DNA from: Clostridiales bacterium
Lineage (GTDB): Bacteria > Bacillota > Clostridia > Oscillospirales > Oscillospiraceae
Direction: 5' to 3'
NCBI GenBank assembly: GCA_012719745.1
Contig: JAAXZS010000163.1
Location: forward strand, 1-46,483
Length of the DNA: 46,483 nt
Part shown: positions 9,546-17,579 of the stretch, in pieces
Numbering within the stretch: position 1 is the stretch's first letter
Layout of the letters: each line of letters starts with the position of its first letter
Notes under the pieces: generated by a model
Databases searched by the model: none
Told to the model about the DNA's origin: nothing
Seen by the model: the letters and a program-made list of their open reading frames with translations, nothing else
Translations under genes and position numbers: made by a program

Positions 9546-10580
9546 ATGATTAAAGTTGGTATTATTGGCTGCGGCAAAATCGCCCAGGTGCGGCATTTGC
9601 CGGAGTATGCGCACAATCCGGATGTGCAGTTGGTGGGCTACTATGACAAAAATGTGGATCGTGCAGAGGCGATTGCCAAGCAGTATGGAGGCATTGCCTA
9701 CGCCTCCTATTTTGACCTGCTGAAAAACCCGGAAATTGACGCGGTCAGCGTCTGCGTGGAAAACCGAAACCACGCCGAAATTTCCAATGCAGCGCTTTAT
9801 GCCGGCAAGCATGTGCTGTGTGAAAAGCCCATGGCGGTTACATTGCAGGAATGTGAATCCATGGTGGCGGCCGCCGAGCGCAACGGAAAATACCTGATGA
9901 TCGGTCACAATATGCGCCTGAATCCGGTTCACCGCCGTGCCAAGGAACTGCTGGACGCCGGCATTATCGGGGACGTCATTACCTTCCGCACCATTTTAGG
10001 CAACGCCGGCCCCGAGGGCTGGTCGGTGGATGCCGGCACCTGGTTTTTTGATAAAAACAAGGCAGCCATGGGCGCCCTTTCTGATCTGGGTATTCACAAG
10101 GTGGATCTGATGCAGTATCTGACCGGTCAGAAGGTGGTGGAGACCACCGCCAAGGTCATTACGCTGAACAAGCACGACGACGAGGGCGGCTTTATCGGCG
10201 TGGATGATAACGCCCTGTGCATTCTTCGCATGAGCGGCGGTGCCGTGGGTACGCTGGCCGCCAGCTGGACAGTCTATGGCAAGGAGTGTAAGTCCACCTG
10301 TTTGTATGGCACCAAAGGCATTATGCGGATCTTTGACGATGCCCAGCACAACATTGTGGTCATCGACGCCAACCACAACATAACCTCCTATGACATTGAT
10401 TATGACGAGAGCACCTCCGGCGTCATTGACGCCTTTGTGGAGGCCCTCGAAAATAATCACGAGCCGGAAATCTCCGGTCGGGAGGCTCTTTACACCATGC
10501 GAGCTATTTTTGCCAGCATCAAATCCTCCGAGACCAGCCGGACCGTCAGCGTCAACGAGTCGTTTATCTCTCATTTTTAA
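9546..10580 (+). CDS. Gfo/Idh/MocA-family oxidoreductase
   Basis: NAD(P)-dependent sugar or inositol dehydrogenase-type enzyme, 344 residues. Residues 1-120 form the Rossmann domain, with GIIGCGKIAQVRHLPEY and the conserved HVLCEKPMAVT containing the EKP motif. The C-terminal beta-sheet domain includes LSDLGIHKVDLMQYL, with Asp and His in the usual catalytic region. The substrate cannot be read; family members act on glucose, inositol, N-acetylhexosamine or uronate derivatives. ATG 9546 follows AAGGGGGG; the longer frame from 9300 runs through the promoter. It lies 18 bases before the ROK kinase gene, so the two are almost certainly co-transcribed. Confidence 0.9.
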   Translation: MIKVGIIGCGKIAQVRHLPEYAHNPDVQLVGYYDKNVDRAEAIAKQYGGIAYASYFDLLKNPEIDAVSVCVENRNHAEISNAALYAGKHVLCEKPMAVTLQECESMVAAAERNGKYLMIGHNMRLNPVHRRAKELLDAGIIGDVITFRTILGNAGPEGWSVDAGTWFFDKNKAAMGALSDLGIHKVDLMQYLTGQKVVETTAKVITLNKHDDEGGFIGVDDNALCILRMSGGAVGTLAASWTVYGKECKSTCLYGTKGIMRIFDDAQHNIVVIDANHNITSYDIDYDESTSGVIDAFVEALENNHEPEISGREALYTMRAIFASIKSSETSRTVSVNESFISHF

Positions 10581-10598
10581 TACAAAGGAAGCGTATAC

Positions 10599-11531
10599 AT
10601 GTTCCGTGTCGGTATTGATCTGGGCGGCACCAATATTGCCGTCGGCGTTGTAGACGAAAACAACAAGATGCTTGCAAAACACAGCGTTCCCCCCCTTGCC
10701 GCCCGTCCCTGGCAGCAGGTGGCCACGGACATGGGCGACGCTGTGGCGTCCGCCTCCGCCAAGGCGGGATTGTCCATGGCGGACTGCCTGCAGATCGGCG
10801 TGGGCGCTCCCGGTACCTGCAACTCCCGCACGGGTGTTGTGTCGCATGCCTATAATCTGGGCTGGGACCAGGTTCCCATCTGTCAGTTCCTGCAAGACCG
10901 TTTTCACTTACCTGTCAAGCTGAGCAACGATGCCAACTGTGCCGCTCTGGGGGAGGCCGTGGCCGGTGCCGCAATGGGGTATCAAGATGTGGTACTCATT
11001 ACGCTGGGCACCGGCATTGGCAGTGGCATTATCATTGACGGTAAGATCTATGCCGGTATGCACAGCGCCGGCGCGGAGCTGGGCCACACCCTTTTGGTGC
11101 TGGACGGGGAAGCGTGTACCTGCGGCCGCCGCGGCTGCTGGGAGGCCTATGCCTCTGCCACCGCTCTCATTCGGCAGACTCGGCAGGCGCAATCGGCACA
11201 CCCGGAATCTATTCTTTGTCAAACCCCGCCGGAGCAGGTAAATGGCCGCACGGCCTTTGACGCCGCCAAGGCAGGCGATCAGGCGGCGCTGGCGGTGGTT
11301 CACACCTATGCCCGGTATCTGGCCGCAGGCCTGACCAATGTTGTCAACGCTCTGGCGCCGGAAATGATTCTGCTGGGCGGCGGTATCTGCAACCAGGGGG
11401 AGTATTTGCTCTCTCTCCTGCGGGATTATGTGGAAAAGAATTGTTTTGGGCAAAAGGAAGGCGCCATACCGGAAATTCGGGTGGCACAGTTGGGCAATGA
11501 CGCCGGTATTTTAGGCGCAGCCGCCCTGTAA
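10599..11531 (+). CDS. ROK-family sugar kinase
   Basis: ATP-dependent sugar kinase, 310 residues. It has the phosphate-binding start GIDLGGTNIAVGVVD, the catalytic-Asp region LSNDANCAALGEA, GTGIGSGIIIDGKIYAG, the ROK signature ending AELGH, and the zinc-binding CTCGRRGCWEAYAS. Family members phosphorylate glucose, N-acetylglucosamine, N-acetylmannosamine or fructose. The ELGH plus CxCGxxGCxE layout is shared by glucokinases and GlcNAc kinases, so specificity is open. In this window it could phosphorylate the GlcNAc freed by the GH112 phosphorylase (inference). ATG 10599 follows AAAGGAAG. It is in an operon with the Gfo/Idh gene upstream and a DUF1648 gene downstream. Confidence 0.92.
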   Translation: MFRVGIDLGGTNIAVGVVDENNKMLAKHSVPPLAARPWQQVATDMGDAVASASAKAGLSMADCLQIGVGAPGTCNSRTGVVSHAYNLGWDQVPICQFLQDRFHLPVKLSNDANCAALGEAVAGAAMGYQDVVLITLGTGIGSGIIIDGKIYAGMHSAGAELGHTLLVLDGEACTCGRRGCWEAYASATALIRQTRQAQSAHPESILCQTPPEQVNGRTAFDAAKAGDQAALAVVHTYARYLAAGLTNVVNALAPEMILLGGGICNQGEYLLSLLRDYVEKNCFGQKEGAIPEIRVAQLGNDAGILGAAAL

Positions 11532-11596
11532 GCAGCATAGAACGGGCGCGGTGGCAATCACCGCGTCCGATTTTAGGCTTGTGGAGGCATCCCATT

Positions 11597-12061
11597 ATGA
11601 AAATTAAAAGCACATTGTCCGACCGAATCAAAAATGTTGTCAGCTGTTTTCTGATCCTGATGGTCTGTCTGTATCTGGCCGTCAGCTGGGGCAATATTCC
11701 GGACAAAATTCCCGGGCACTACAATTTTGCGGGCACCGTGGATCGCTGGGGCGACAAAAGTGAGCTTTTGGTGCAGCTTGCAGTCATGGCGGCGTTATTT
11801 GTTCTGATGACAGTGCTGGAACGGTTTCCCCGATTCTGGAACACCGGTGTGGAAATCACAAAGGAAAATAAGGATCGGATCTATGGCCTTCTCAAGCATA
11901 TGATCACCTCCCTGAAGCTTGTGATCGTCCTTGTATTTACCTACATTACACTTTATTCCACCAAGGCACAGCCTCTTTCCGTCTGGTTTTTGCCCATAGC
12001 GGTCTCTTTGCTGCTGGGCACACTGGCCTATTACATCAGGCGCATGTTTCGCGCTAAATAA
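11597..12061 (+). CDS. DUF1648-type (SdpI-like) membrane protein
   Basis: Membrane protein of 154 residues with about four hydrophobic helices. After the first helix comes VSWGNIPDKIPGHYNFAGTVDRWGDKSELL, the family pattern of Pro, His, Asn, Gly and Trp residues that marks DUF1648 proteins (shown shared with the SdpI immunity proteins). The DUF1648 role is not established. ATG 11597 follows GGAGG. It lies 65 bases after the ROK kinase and ends in its own terminator, so it may be the last gene of that operon. Confidence 0.72.
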   Translation: MKIKSTLSDRIKNVVSCFLILMVCLYLAVSWGNIPDKIPGHYNFAGTVDRWGDKSELLVQLAVMAALFVLMTVLERFPRFWNTGVEITKENKDRIYGLLKHMITSLKLVIVLVFTYITLYSTKAQPLSVWFLPIAVSLLLGTLAYYIRRMFRAK

Positions 12062-12063
12062 GC

Positions 12064-12101
12064 AACAGCCGCCTGCCCATAGGGGACAGGTGGCTGTTTT
12101 T
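12064..12101 (+). terminator. Intrinsic terminator after the DUF1648 gene
   Basis: A long G+C-rich hairpin (arms starting AACAGCC and ending GGCTGTT) is followed by five T residues. Confidence 0.85.
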
Positions 12102-12107
12102 GATTAT

Positions 12108-12488
12108 TTATCCCTCGTGGGCTATGCGCCCCTGCCGAAAAGCCTCCCGTTCCCGGCACAGCTCACGGTACAAGGCCGTGCCGCTCCAGGATTGATTGGT
12201 CTGCGTCAGCGCCGCTTTCAGGGGCAGGGACACCCGGTTTTGGCGAAGCCCTGTCAGAAAGCTGTCCATCAGCGGTGCGGAAAAACCGGCCATTACCAGC
12301 ATTTCCTCCGGCACATCGCTCTCCTCCGGGGCCTGCACCATAGCGGCAAAACCCAACACGGCCTCCAGCGGCTGTCCGTATTCCTCCGGCTTAACAGGGC
12401 GGACCCTAATTTTAAAACGAACGCAAAGCACCTGAATCGTGCGGAGTTTTGTCTCCTCCACGCCATAGAGCAGTACAGTTGGTTTCAC
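12108..12488 (-). CDS. DUF3783-type protein
   Basis: A 126-residue soluble protein beginning KPTVLLYGVEETKLRTI, then a mixed alpha/beta core with PLEAVLGFAAM and EEMLVMAGFSAPLMDSFL. This resembles the DUF3783 family, whose function is unknown to me. I chose the GTG at 12488: a ribosome site (AAAGGTGG) sits about 8 bases upstream, and the promoter at 12520-12549 overlaps the alternative ATG at 12524, which lacks a ribosome site. The C-terminal end (YRELCREREAFRQGRIAHEG) is basic and probably helical. Confidence 0.65.
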   Translation of the reverse strand: MKPTVLLYGVEETKLRTIQVLCVRFKIRVRPVKPEEYGQPLEAVLGFAAMVQAPEESDVPEEMLVMAGFSAPLMDSFLTGLRQNRVSLPLKAALTQTNQSWSGTALYRELCREREAFRQGRIAHEG

Positions 12489-12519
12489 GGGCGTTTCCAC
12501 CTTTCTTTTGTGTATCTGT

Positions 12520-12549
12520 ATCATAGCATGAAAGCCACCGTTTGTCCAA
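12520..12549 (-). promoter_or_regulatory. Promoter of the DUF3783 gene
   Basis: Read leftward: TTGGAC (12549-12544), an 18-base spacer and TATGAT (12525-12520). Confidence 0.6.
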
Positions 12550-12593
12550 ACACTTTTTAGGGCGGATACCTTGATAGCTAAAACCCCGTACTA

Positions 12594-12617
12594 ATTTCGC
12601 TGTCTGAGCAGCGAAAT
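12594..12617. repeat. Hairpin in the galE-DUF3783 gap
   Basis: Nine-base perfect arms (12594-12602 and 12609-12617) around TCTGAG. It has no T-run and is the third hairpin in a row in this gap; function unknown. Confidence 0.6.
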
Positions 12618-12639
12618 GAATTTAAAGTATTTTCCCTCG

Positions 12640-12661
12640 AAAAAGTGCCGCGGCACTTTTT
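12640..12661. terminator. Perfect 22-base palindrome, terminator-like
   Basis: A perfect palindrome with A5 on one side and T5 on the other and the G+C core GTGCCGCGGCAC. It may act as a back-up terminator for galE or as a protein-binding site. Confidence 0.6.
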
Positions 12662-12669
12662 TGACAAGT

Positions 12670-12702
12670 TAAAACCCGCCTGCCGTTTTGGCAGGCGGGT
12701 TG
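12670..12702 (-). terminator. Intrinsic terminator of galE
   Basis: Twelve-base perfect arms (12673-12684 and 12690-12701) immediately after the galE stop; read leftward a short T-run follows. Confidence 0.85.
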
Positions 12703-12705
12703 GTT

Positions 12706-13713
12706 TTATTGGATGCCGTCGGGGTTCCGGGAGATAAAACGCCAGGCATCGGCGCACATGCGATCCAGATCATACTGCGCCGTCCAACCCAGCTCCTTTT
12801 TCGCCCGGGAGGCGTCGGCAAAGGAAAAGGGAGCATCGCCGCCCCGGCGGGGAGCAATACGCCAGGGAATCTCGTGGCCGCAGGCCCGGGAGAAGGCGGC
12901 CACCACTTCCTTGACGCTGTATCCGTTGCCGGTACCCAGATTATAGATCTTTGTGCCGTCGGTCTCCAGCGCCTTCAGCGCCGCCAGAAGGCCCTTGGCC
13001 AGATCCACCACATGGATATAATCCCGCACGCCGGTGCCGTCGGGCGTGGGATAATCGTCGCCAAAGATATTGACGCAGGGCAGCTTGCCCACCGCCACGC
13101 GCTTCACATAGGGCAGCAGATTATTGGGAATACCCTGGGGATCTTCTCCCAAAAGGCCGCTCTCATGGGCGCCAATGGGGTTGAAATAGCGCAGCAGCAC
13201 CACGCTCCAGTCTTTGTCGGCCGCCGCCAGATCGGTAAGAATACCCTCGATCATCAGCTTGGTAGCGCCGTAGGGATTAATGGTGGAAAGGGGCATATCC
13301 TCCGTGAAGGGCGGTTCGTTGTGCATCCCGTACACCGTGGCGGAAGAGGAAAAGATCAGCTTCTTGCAACCCGCCCGTGCCATGGCTTTGCACAAAGAAA
13401 TGGTACCGCTCACATTGTTTTCGTAGTACAGCAGGGGTTTTTCCACCGATTCGCCCACTGCCTTCAAACCGGCAAAATGAATGACCGCGTCAATGTGATA
13501 GCGGCAAAACACCTCGTCCAGCGCCTTTTCATCCAGAATGTCGCCCTTGATAAAAGGTACCTCCTTGCCGGTAATTTTACTAATGCGTTCCACAGCCGCG
13601 CTTTTGGCGTTGTACAGGTTATCGTATATTACGATGTCGTGTCCCGCTTTTTGCAGCTCCACACAGGTGTGGCTGCCGATATAGCCGGCGCCGCCGGTTA
13701 CCAGTAATCTCAT
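12706..13713 (-). CDS. galE: UDP-glucose 4-epimerase
   Basis: Interconverts UDP-glucose and UDP-galactose (some members also the N-acetyl forms) with bound NAD. The 335-residue product starts with the Rossmann motif VTGGAGYIGSH and has the catalytic FSSSATVYG (Ser124) and NPYGATK (Tyr148, Lys152). The C-terminal domain has NLGTGNGYSVKEVV. Length is typical. ATG 13713 follows AGGAGG. It lies 36 bases after the GHMP kinase gene, giving a Leloir-type operon. In context it would recycle the uridyl sugar needed to turn Gal-1-P from the nearby GH112 phosphorylase into Glc-1-P; the matching galT is not in the window. Confidence 0.97.
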   Translation of the reverse strand: MRLLVTGGAGYIGSHTCVELQKAGHDIVIYDNLYNAKSAAVERISKITGKEVPFIKGDILDEKALDEVFCRYHIDAVIHFAGLKAVGESVEKPLLYYENNVSGTISLCKAMARAGCKKLIFSSSATVYGMHNEPPFTEDMPLSTINPYGATKLMIEGILTDLAAADKDWSVVLLRYFNPIGAHESGLLGEDPQGIPNNLLPYVKRVAVGKLPCVNIFGDDYPTPDGTGVRDYIHVVDLAKGLLAALKALETDGTKIYNLGTGNGYSVKEVVAAFSRACGHEIPWRIAPRRGGDAPFSFADASRAKKELGWTAQYDLDRMCADAWRFISRNPDGIQ

Positions 13714-13749
13714 AGAGAATCCTCCTGCTCTGTCGCCGTTAACGACATT

Positions 13750-14856
13750 TTATTTTTCATCCACCCGCACGCCGGTATCCTGATGCAGCACGCGGGCTGG
13801 GTAGCCCAGTTTTTCCCCGGCGGCCATGATGACGCCCGCACGGTCTGCCGCCGCATAGATGAAGCAGCAGCCACCGCCGCCGGAGCCGTTAATCTTTCCG
13901 CCCCAGGCGCCGTTTATAAGAGCAGTATCCAGAATCTTGTCAATGTCGGGTGTGGAAATCCCCAATCCGTCCCGCAAAACCGCGTGATGGGCGCTAAGAA
14001 GCCGTCCCAGCTCCGCCGGTTCCACGCCGCGGCGCAGATCCTCCATGGCCGCAATAAACAGGCGGTGGTTTTCAATGCCCGCCGTCAGCTTTCGCCGGTG
14101 GAAATCATCCAGCTTTTCCAAAAGAGCACATAGTGCCGGATTTTTTACAAAATCCCGTACTGATTGTACACCATAAGGCCGCAGCATGTCCAGCGCTTCC
14201 ACCTGGGGAATCTTGCTCTCGGCTAAAATCCGTGTGGTATCCTTCTGCGCAAGGGAATCCACCAGAATAAAGCAGCCCGGCAGGGAAGCGTTAATGGTCT
14301 CCGCCTTGGTTCCATCGGCAAAGTTCAGATGCACCAGCCCGCCCAGCGCGGAAGCATAGTGATCCATCATGCCGCCCGGTTCCTTAAATTCCAGTACCTC
14401 CGCGGCAAATCCCAAATAGGCGATACGGGCGGGATTATTTTTGTCCGCGTGGTCAATGCTCTCCAGCAGCGCCTTTACCAACGCCACGATCATGGTGCTG
14501 GAGGAACACATGCCTTTTCCGATGGGAATGGTGGAGTCCATTCGTATATCCGCCCCTATAAGGGGGTATCCCTCCTGTAACAGCACATTCACCGTACTGT
14601 GCAGATAATCCCGGTTGTTGGCATAGATAATGGGGGCATCCAGATCTATCTCATAAATCTGATACAACTGCTCCTCGTTTTCCACATTCAGCGTGTCCAG
14701 CCGTTCGTCCCGAATGCGGATGACAATCCGCCTGTCATTCCGGGACGTCACACAGGCCGAAAACCGCAGGTCAATGGCCAGTGCGATCACATCCAGACCC
14801 AGATAGTCCTGATGCTCGCCGAACAGACAAATCCGGCTGGGGGTAGAAATTTTCAT
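13750..14856 (-). CDS. GHMP-superfamily sugar kinase (galactokinase-like)
   Basis: ATP-dependent kinase of 368 residues. It has GEHQDYLGLDVIALAI where galactokinases have GEHTDYNGG, the ATP loop PIGKGMCSSSTMIVALVKAL, EPGGMMDHYASALGG, and the third GHMP motif NGSGGGGCCF. These motifs place it in the galactokinase/mevalonate kinase fold, but the divergent first motif means galactose is only the most likely substrate; other hexoses or uronic acids are possible. ATG 14856 follows AGAGGA. It is the first gene of an operon with galE and is divergent from an AraC regulator, which probably controls it (inference). Confidence 0.82.
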   Translation of the reverse strand: MKISTPSRICLFGEHQDYLGLDVIALAIDLRFSACVTSRNDRRIVIRIRDERLDTLNVENEEQLYQIYEIDLDAPIIYANNRDYLHSTVNVLLQEGYPLIGADIRMDSTIPIGKGMCSSSTMIVALVKALLESIDHADKNNPARIAYLGFAAEVLEFKEPGGMMDHYASALGGLVHLNFADGTKAETINASLPGCFILVDSLAQKDTTRILAESKIPQVEALDMLRPYGVQSVRDFVKNPALCALLEKLDDFHRRKLTAGIENHRLFIAAMEDLRRGVEPAELGRLLSAHHAVLRDGLGISTPDIDKILDTALINGAWGGKINGSGGGGCCFIYAAADRAGVIMAAGEKLGYPARVLHQDTGVRVDEK

Positions 14857-14898
14857 AGCTCTGTCCTCTTCTTCCGCACCGTCTCAGCGGCACTGTTC

Positions 14899-14926
14899 TT
14901 GTGTTCTATTTTTTTTGGTGTATAAT
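14899..14926 (+). promoter_or_regulatory. Promoter of the first araC-type gene
   Basis: TTGTGT (14899-14904), a 16-base spacer and TATAAT (14921-14926), within the divergent gap shared with the GHMP kinase. Confidence 0.6.
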
Positions 14927-14970
14927 TATTTCAAATTGGTATAAAATCGTCTTTGCAGGAGGTGTTTGTC

Positions 14971-15864
14971 ATGTCCTATCAGTTCACCCGTCTCCGTTCC
15001 GCTATAACGGTGGAACGCATCGTCACCGTCCACTATTTTGAATACAGTGCCGACTATGCCTTTCCCGGTGAAGCCCACAATTTCTGGGAGTTTGTCTATG
15101 TGGACCGGGGGCCTGTTACCGTGACCGCCGGGGGCGAGACCCGCACCCTTTCCAAGGACGAAATTATTTTCCACCGCCCGGGGGAATTTCACACCCTGCG
15201 CTCCGACGGCGGCACCCCCAATCTGGTGGTCATTGCCTTTGCCTGCGGCAGTCCCGCCATGTCTTTTTTTGAAAATAAGGTCCTGCGGGTAGACCCCGAT
15301 CTCCGGGTTAATTTACAGCACATCATCCGGGAGGCCCAGCTGGCCTTTTCCTCCGACCTCAACGACCCCCAGCTTACCCGTCTGCGCCGCAGAGAGGAAC
15401 CGGCGTTTGGCAGCGAGCAGCTCATTCGCCTTTTTTTGGAGGAGTTTCTTATTGAGCTGCTGCGCCGCAGCGGCTCCGGCAGTCACGCCAGCACCCGGCA
15501 CACCATCACCCGGCAGTTTACCCCCACCCATCGGGATGGGGCCGGGGACCCCGCTTTTGACCTGGTGGTGGACTATATGGAGCGCCATATCGGCCAGCAG
15601 CTGCGTTTGGAGGACATCTGCCGGGATACGCTGATCAGCCGCTCCGCCGTGCAGAAGCTGTTCCGGGAGGTCACAGGCGGCGGTGTCATGGATTATTTCA
15701 CCGATCAAAAGATCCACTATGCCAAATTGATGATCCGGGAGCGGAAGATGAACTTCACCCAGATTGCCCAGGCGCTGGGATATTCCTCCATCCACTATCT
15801 CTCCCGCCAGTTTCGTCAGAAAACCGGCATGACGCTGACGGAGTTTTCACGCTCCGTCTTATAA
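14971..15864 (+). CDS. AraC-family regulator with N-terminal cupin domain
   Basis: A 297-residue regulator. Residues about 15-100 form a cupin-like sugar-sensing part (EAHNFWEFVYVDRGPVTV, HRPGEFHTL). Residues about 195-297 hold the two helix-turn-helix motifs (LEDICRDTLISRSAVQKLFREVTG and FTQIAQALGYSSIHYLSRQFRQKTG). A His/Ser/Thr-rich linker joins them. ATG 14971 follows GGAGGTG. It is divergent from the GHMP kinase-galE operon and upstream of a phosphohexomutase gene, so it probably senses a sugar and controls one or both sides. Confidence 0.9.
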   Translation: MSYQFTRLRSAITVERIVTVHYFEYSADYAFPGEAHNFWEFVYVDRGPVTVTAGGETRTLSKDEIIFHRPGEFHTLRSDGGTPNLVVIAFACGSPAMSFFENKVLRVDPDLRVNLQHIIREAQLAFSSDLNDPQLTRLRRREEPAFGSEQLIRLFLEEFLIELLRRSGSGSHASTRHTITRQFTPTHRDGAGDPAFDLVVDYMERHIGQQLRLEDICRDTLISRSAVQKLFREVTGGGVMDYFTDQKIHYAKLMIRERKMNFTQIAQALGYSSIHYLSRQFRQKTGMTLTEFSRSVL

Positions 15865-15919
15865 TGCTTCCATTATAAAAATCCCGGTGCCTTCTGTATT
15901 TATACAATCGCGCCTATTG

Positions 15920-15957
15920 TTTGCACAATCATCCAAAGACGATTGTGCAAATTTTTT
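15920..15957. promoter_or_regulatory. Inverted repeat: terminator or operator
   Basis: Perfect 11-base arms (TTTGCACAATC at 15920-15930; its complement at 15941-15951) around a 10-base spacer, followed by six T residues. It could end the araC transcript or be an operator for the mutase gene; both readings fit. Confidence 0.6.
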
Positions 15958-16050
15958 ATCTGATGTGATAAATCCATTGTCTTTAAAATGATTTACAATG
16001 AGGGCACAAACAGAAAAAACAGGCGTTTTACCATAGAAGGAGGAAATATC

Positions 16051-17466
16051 ATGCTGAAATTCGGTACCGGCGGCTGGCGCGCCATTATCGGCGATGAATT
16101 TACCAAGGCCAATTTACAGCTTTTATCTTATGCCATGGCAAAAAAAATGAAGGCGGAGGGTGTGGCTGACCGGGGCTTTGTTATTGGCTATGACCGGCGT
16201 TTTTTGTCGGAGGAGTCCGCTATTTGGGCAGCCGAGGTTATGGCGGGTATGGGCATCCGCTGTTTTCTCATTCACCGGGCGGCTCCCACCCCTCTTATCA
16301 TGTTCACGGTAAAGGATTACGCCCTGCCCTATGGCTTTGCCGTCACGGCCAGCCACAACCCCGCCATTTATAACGGCGTCAAGGTGTTTACTGCCGGCGG
16401 CCGGGACGCGAACGAGACCCAGACGGCGGATATCGAGGCCTATATTGCCGCCGCGGAAGGGGAGACCATTCCCGCTATGCCCTATGAGGAGGGCATTCGC
16501 TGCGGCCTTATCCAAAATATTGATCCCATGAACACCTATATTGACAGCATCATTCGCGCCGTCAATATGGATGCCATCCGCTCCCGCAATCTGAAGGTGG
16601 TGCTGGACCCCATGTACGGCGTGTCCAAGACGGCCCTTTCCACCATTCTCATCACCGCCCGCTGCGAGGTGGACATCATTCACGAGCGCCGAGACGCTCT
16701 CTTCGGTGGCCGTCTGCCCGCCCCCAATGACAAGACACTGGCGGGTCTCCGGGAATTTCTGCTGGAAAACGGCTGTGACATTGGGATTGCCACCGACGGC
16801 GATGCCGACCGTCTGGGCGTTATTGATGACGCCGGCGAGTTCCTGCACCCCAACAAGATTCTGGTGCTGCTGTACTACTACCTGCTTCACTACAAGGGCT
16901 GGCACGGCGCGGCGGTGCGCAACCTGGCCACCACGCAGCTGCTGGACCGCATTGCCGCTGACAAAGGAGAGGTCTGCTACGAGGTGCCTGTGGGCTTCAA
17001 GCACATCTCCGCCAAGATGAACGAAACCGGCGCCGTCATCGGCGGCGAATCCTCCGGCGGCCTCACCGTCCGGGGGCACATCTCCGGCAAGGACGGCATT
17101 TATGCCGCCGCTCTGCTGGTGGAGATGATTGCCACCACCGGCAAGCGGCTTTCCGAACTGTATAAGGAGATTACCGACCGCTACGGCGCGCTGGAGATGG
17201 AGGAGCGGGACTACAAGTTTACCCCCGAAAAAAAGGCGCAGGTGATGAAAACGCTGCTGGAGGAGAAACAGCTGCCCGATTTCCCCCTGCCGGTGGAAAA
17301 GGTGTCCTATATGGATGGATGCAAGGTTTACTTCGGTGACAAGGGCTGGCTTATTGCCCGCTTTTCGGGCACAGAACCTCTGCTCCGCATCTTCTGCGAG
17401 CGGGAGACCATGGAGGAGGCCAGAGAGCTCTGCGACCTTATGGAATCCTACCTGAAACTAACATAA
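16051..17466 (+). CDS. Alpha-D-phosphohexomutase (phosphoglucomutase/phosphomannomutase family)
   Basis: Moves phosphate between C1 and C6 of a hexose via a phosphoserine. The 471-residue product starts FGTGGWRAIIGDEF and has the active-site Ser loop TASHNPAIYNGVKV, the metal loop DGDADRLG, a sugar-binding loop GGESSGG, and the C-terminal phosphate loop RFSGTEPLLRIF, so all four domains are present. In context it would convert Glc-1-P from galactose metabolism to Glc-6-P; mannose or glucosamine substrates are not excluded. ATG 16051 follows AAGGAGG; the in-frame extension from 15988 has no ribosome site. A strong G+C hairpin follows. Confidence 0.93.
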   Translation: MLKFGTGGWRAIIGDEFTKANLQLLSYAMAKKMKAEGVADRGFVIGYDRRFLSEESAIWAAEVMAGMGIRCFLIHRAAPTPLIMFTVKDYALPYGFAVTASHNPAIYNGVKVFTAGGRDANETQTADIEAYIAAAEGETIPAMPYEEGIRCGLIQNIDPMNTYIDSIIRAVNMDAIRSRNLKVVLDPMYGVSKTALSTILITARCEVDIIHERRDALFGGRLPAPNDKTLAGLREFLLENGCDIGIATDGDADRLGVIDDAGEFLHPNKILVLLYYYLLHYKGWHGAAVRNLATTQLLDRIAADKGEVCYEVPVGFKHISAKMNETGAVIGGESSGGLTVRGHISGKDGIYAAALLVEMIATTGKRLSELYKEITDRYGALEMEERDYKFTPEKKAQVMKTLLEEKQLPDFPLPVEKVSYMDGCKVYFGDKGWLIARFSGTEPLLRIFCERETMEEARELCDLMESYLKLT

Positions 17467-17468
17467 TA

Positions 17469-17507
17469 GAACTTGCGGGGCGGAGAAGATCTTCGCCCCG
17501 CAAGTTC
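17469..17507 (+). terminator. Strong hairpin after the mutase gene
   Basis: Fourteen-base perfect arms (17469-17482 and 17494-17507) with the inner palindrome GAAGATCTTC. There is no clear T-run, so termination is likely but not certain. Confidence 0.65.
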
Positions 17508-17511
17508 CTGC

Positions 17512-17565
17512 TTGACAATATCGAATATCAATATTATACTATCATTAAATAACGATATTCGATAT
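17512..17565 (+). promoter_or_regulatory. padR promoter overlapped by a perfect inverted repeat
   Basis: TTGACA (17512-17517), a 17-base spacer and TATACT (17535-17540) form a near-ideal promoter. A perfect 12-base inverted repeat (ATATCGAATATC at 17518-17529; its complement at 17554-17565) brackets the -10 box. This is the expected layout for a PadR autorepressor operator. Confidence 0.85.
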
Positions 17566-17579
17566 AGAGAGGTGATCCT

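Noticed and set aside
12640..12661. Perfect palindrome as a mobile-element end or CRISPR-like repeat
   Set aside because: I saw a single copy, with no transposase, no target duplication and no regular spacing.
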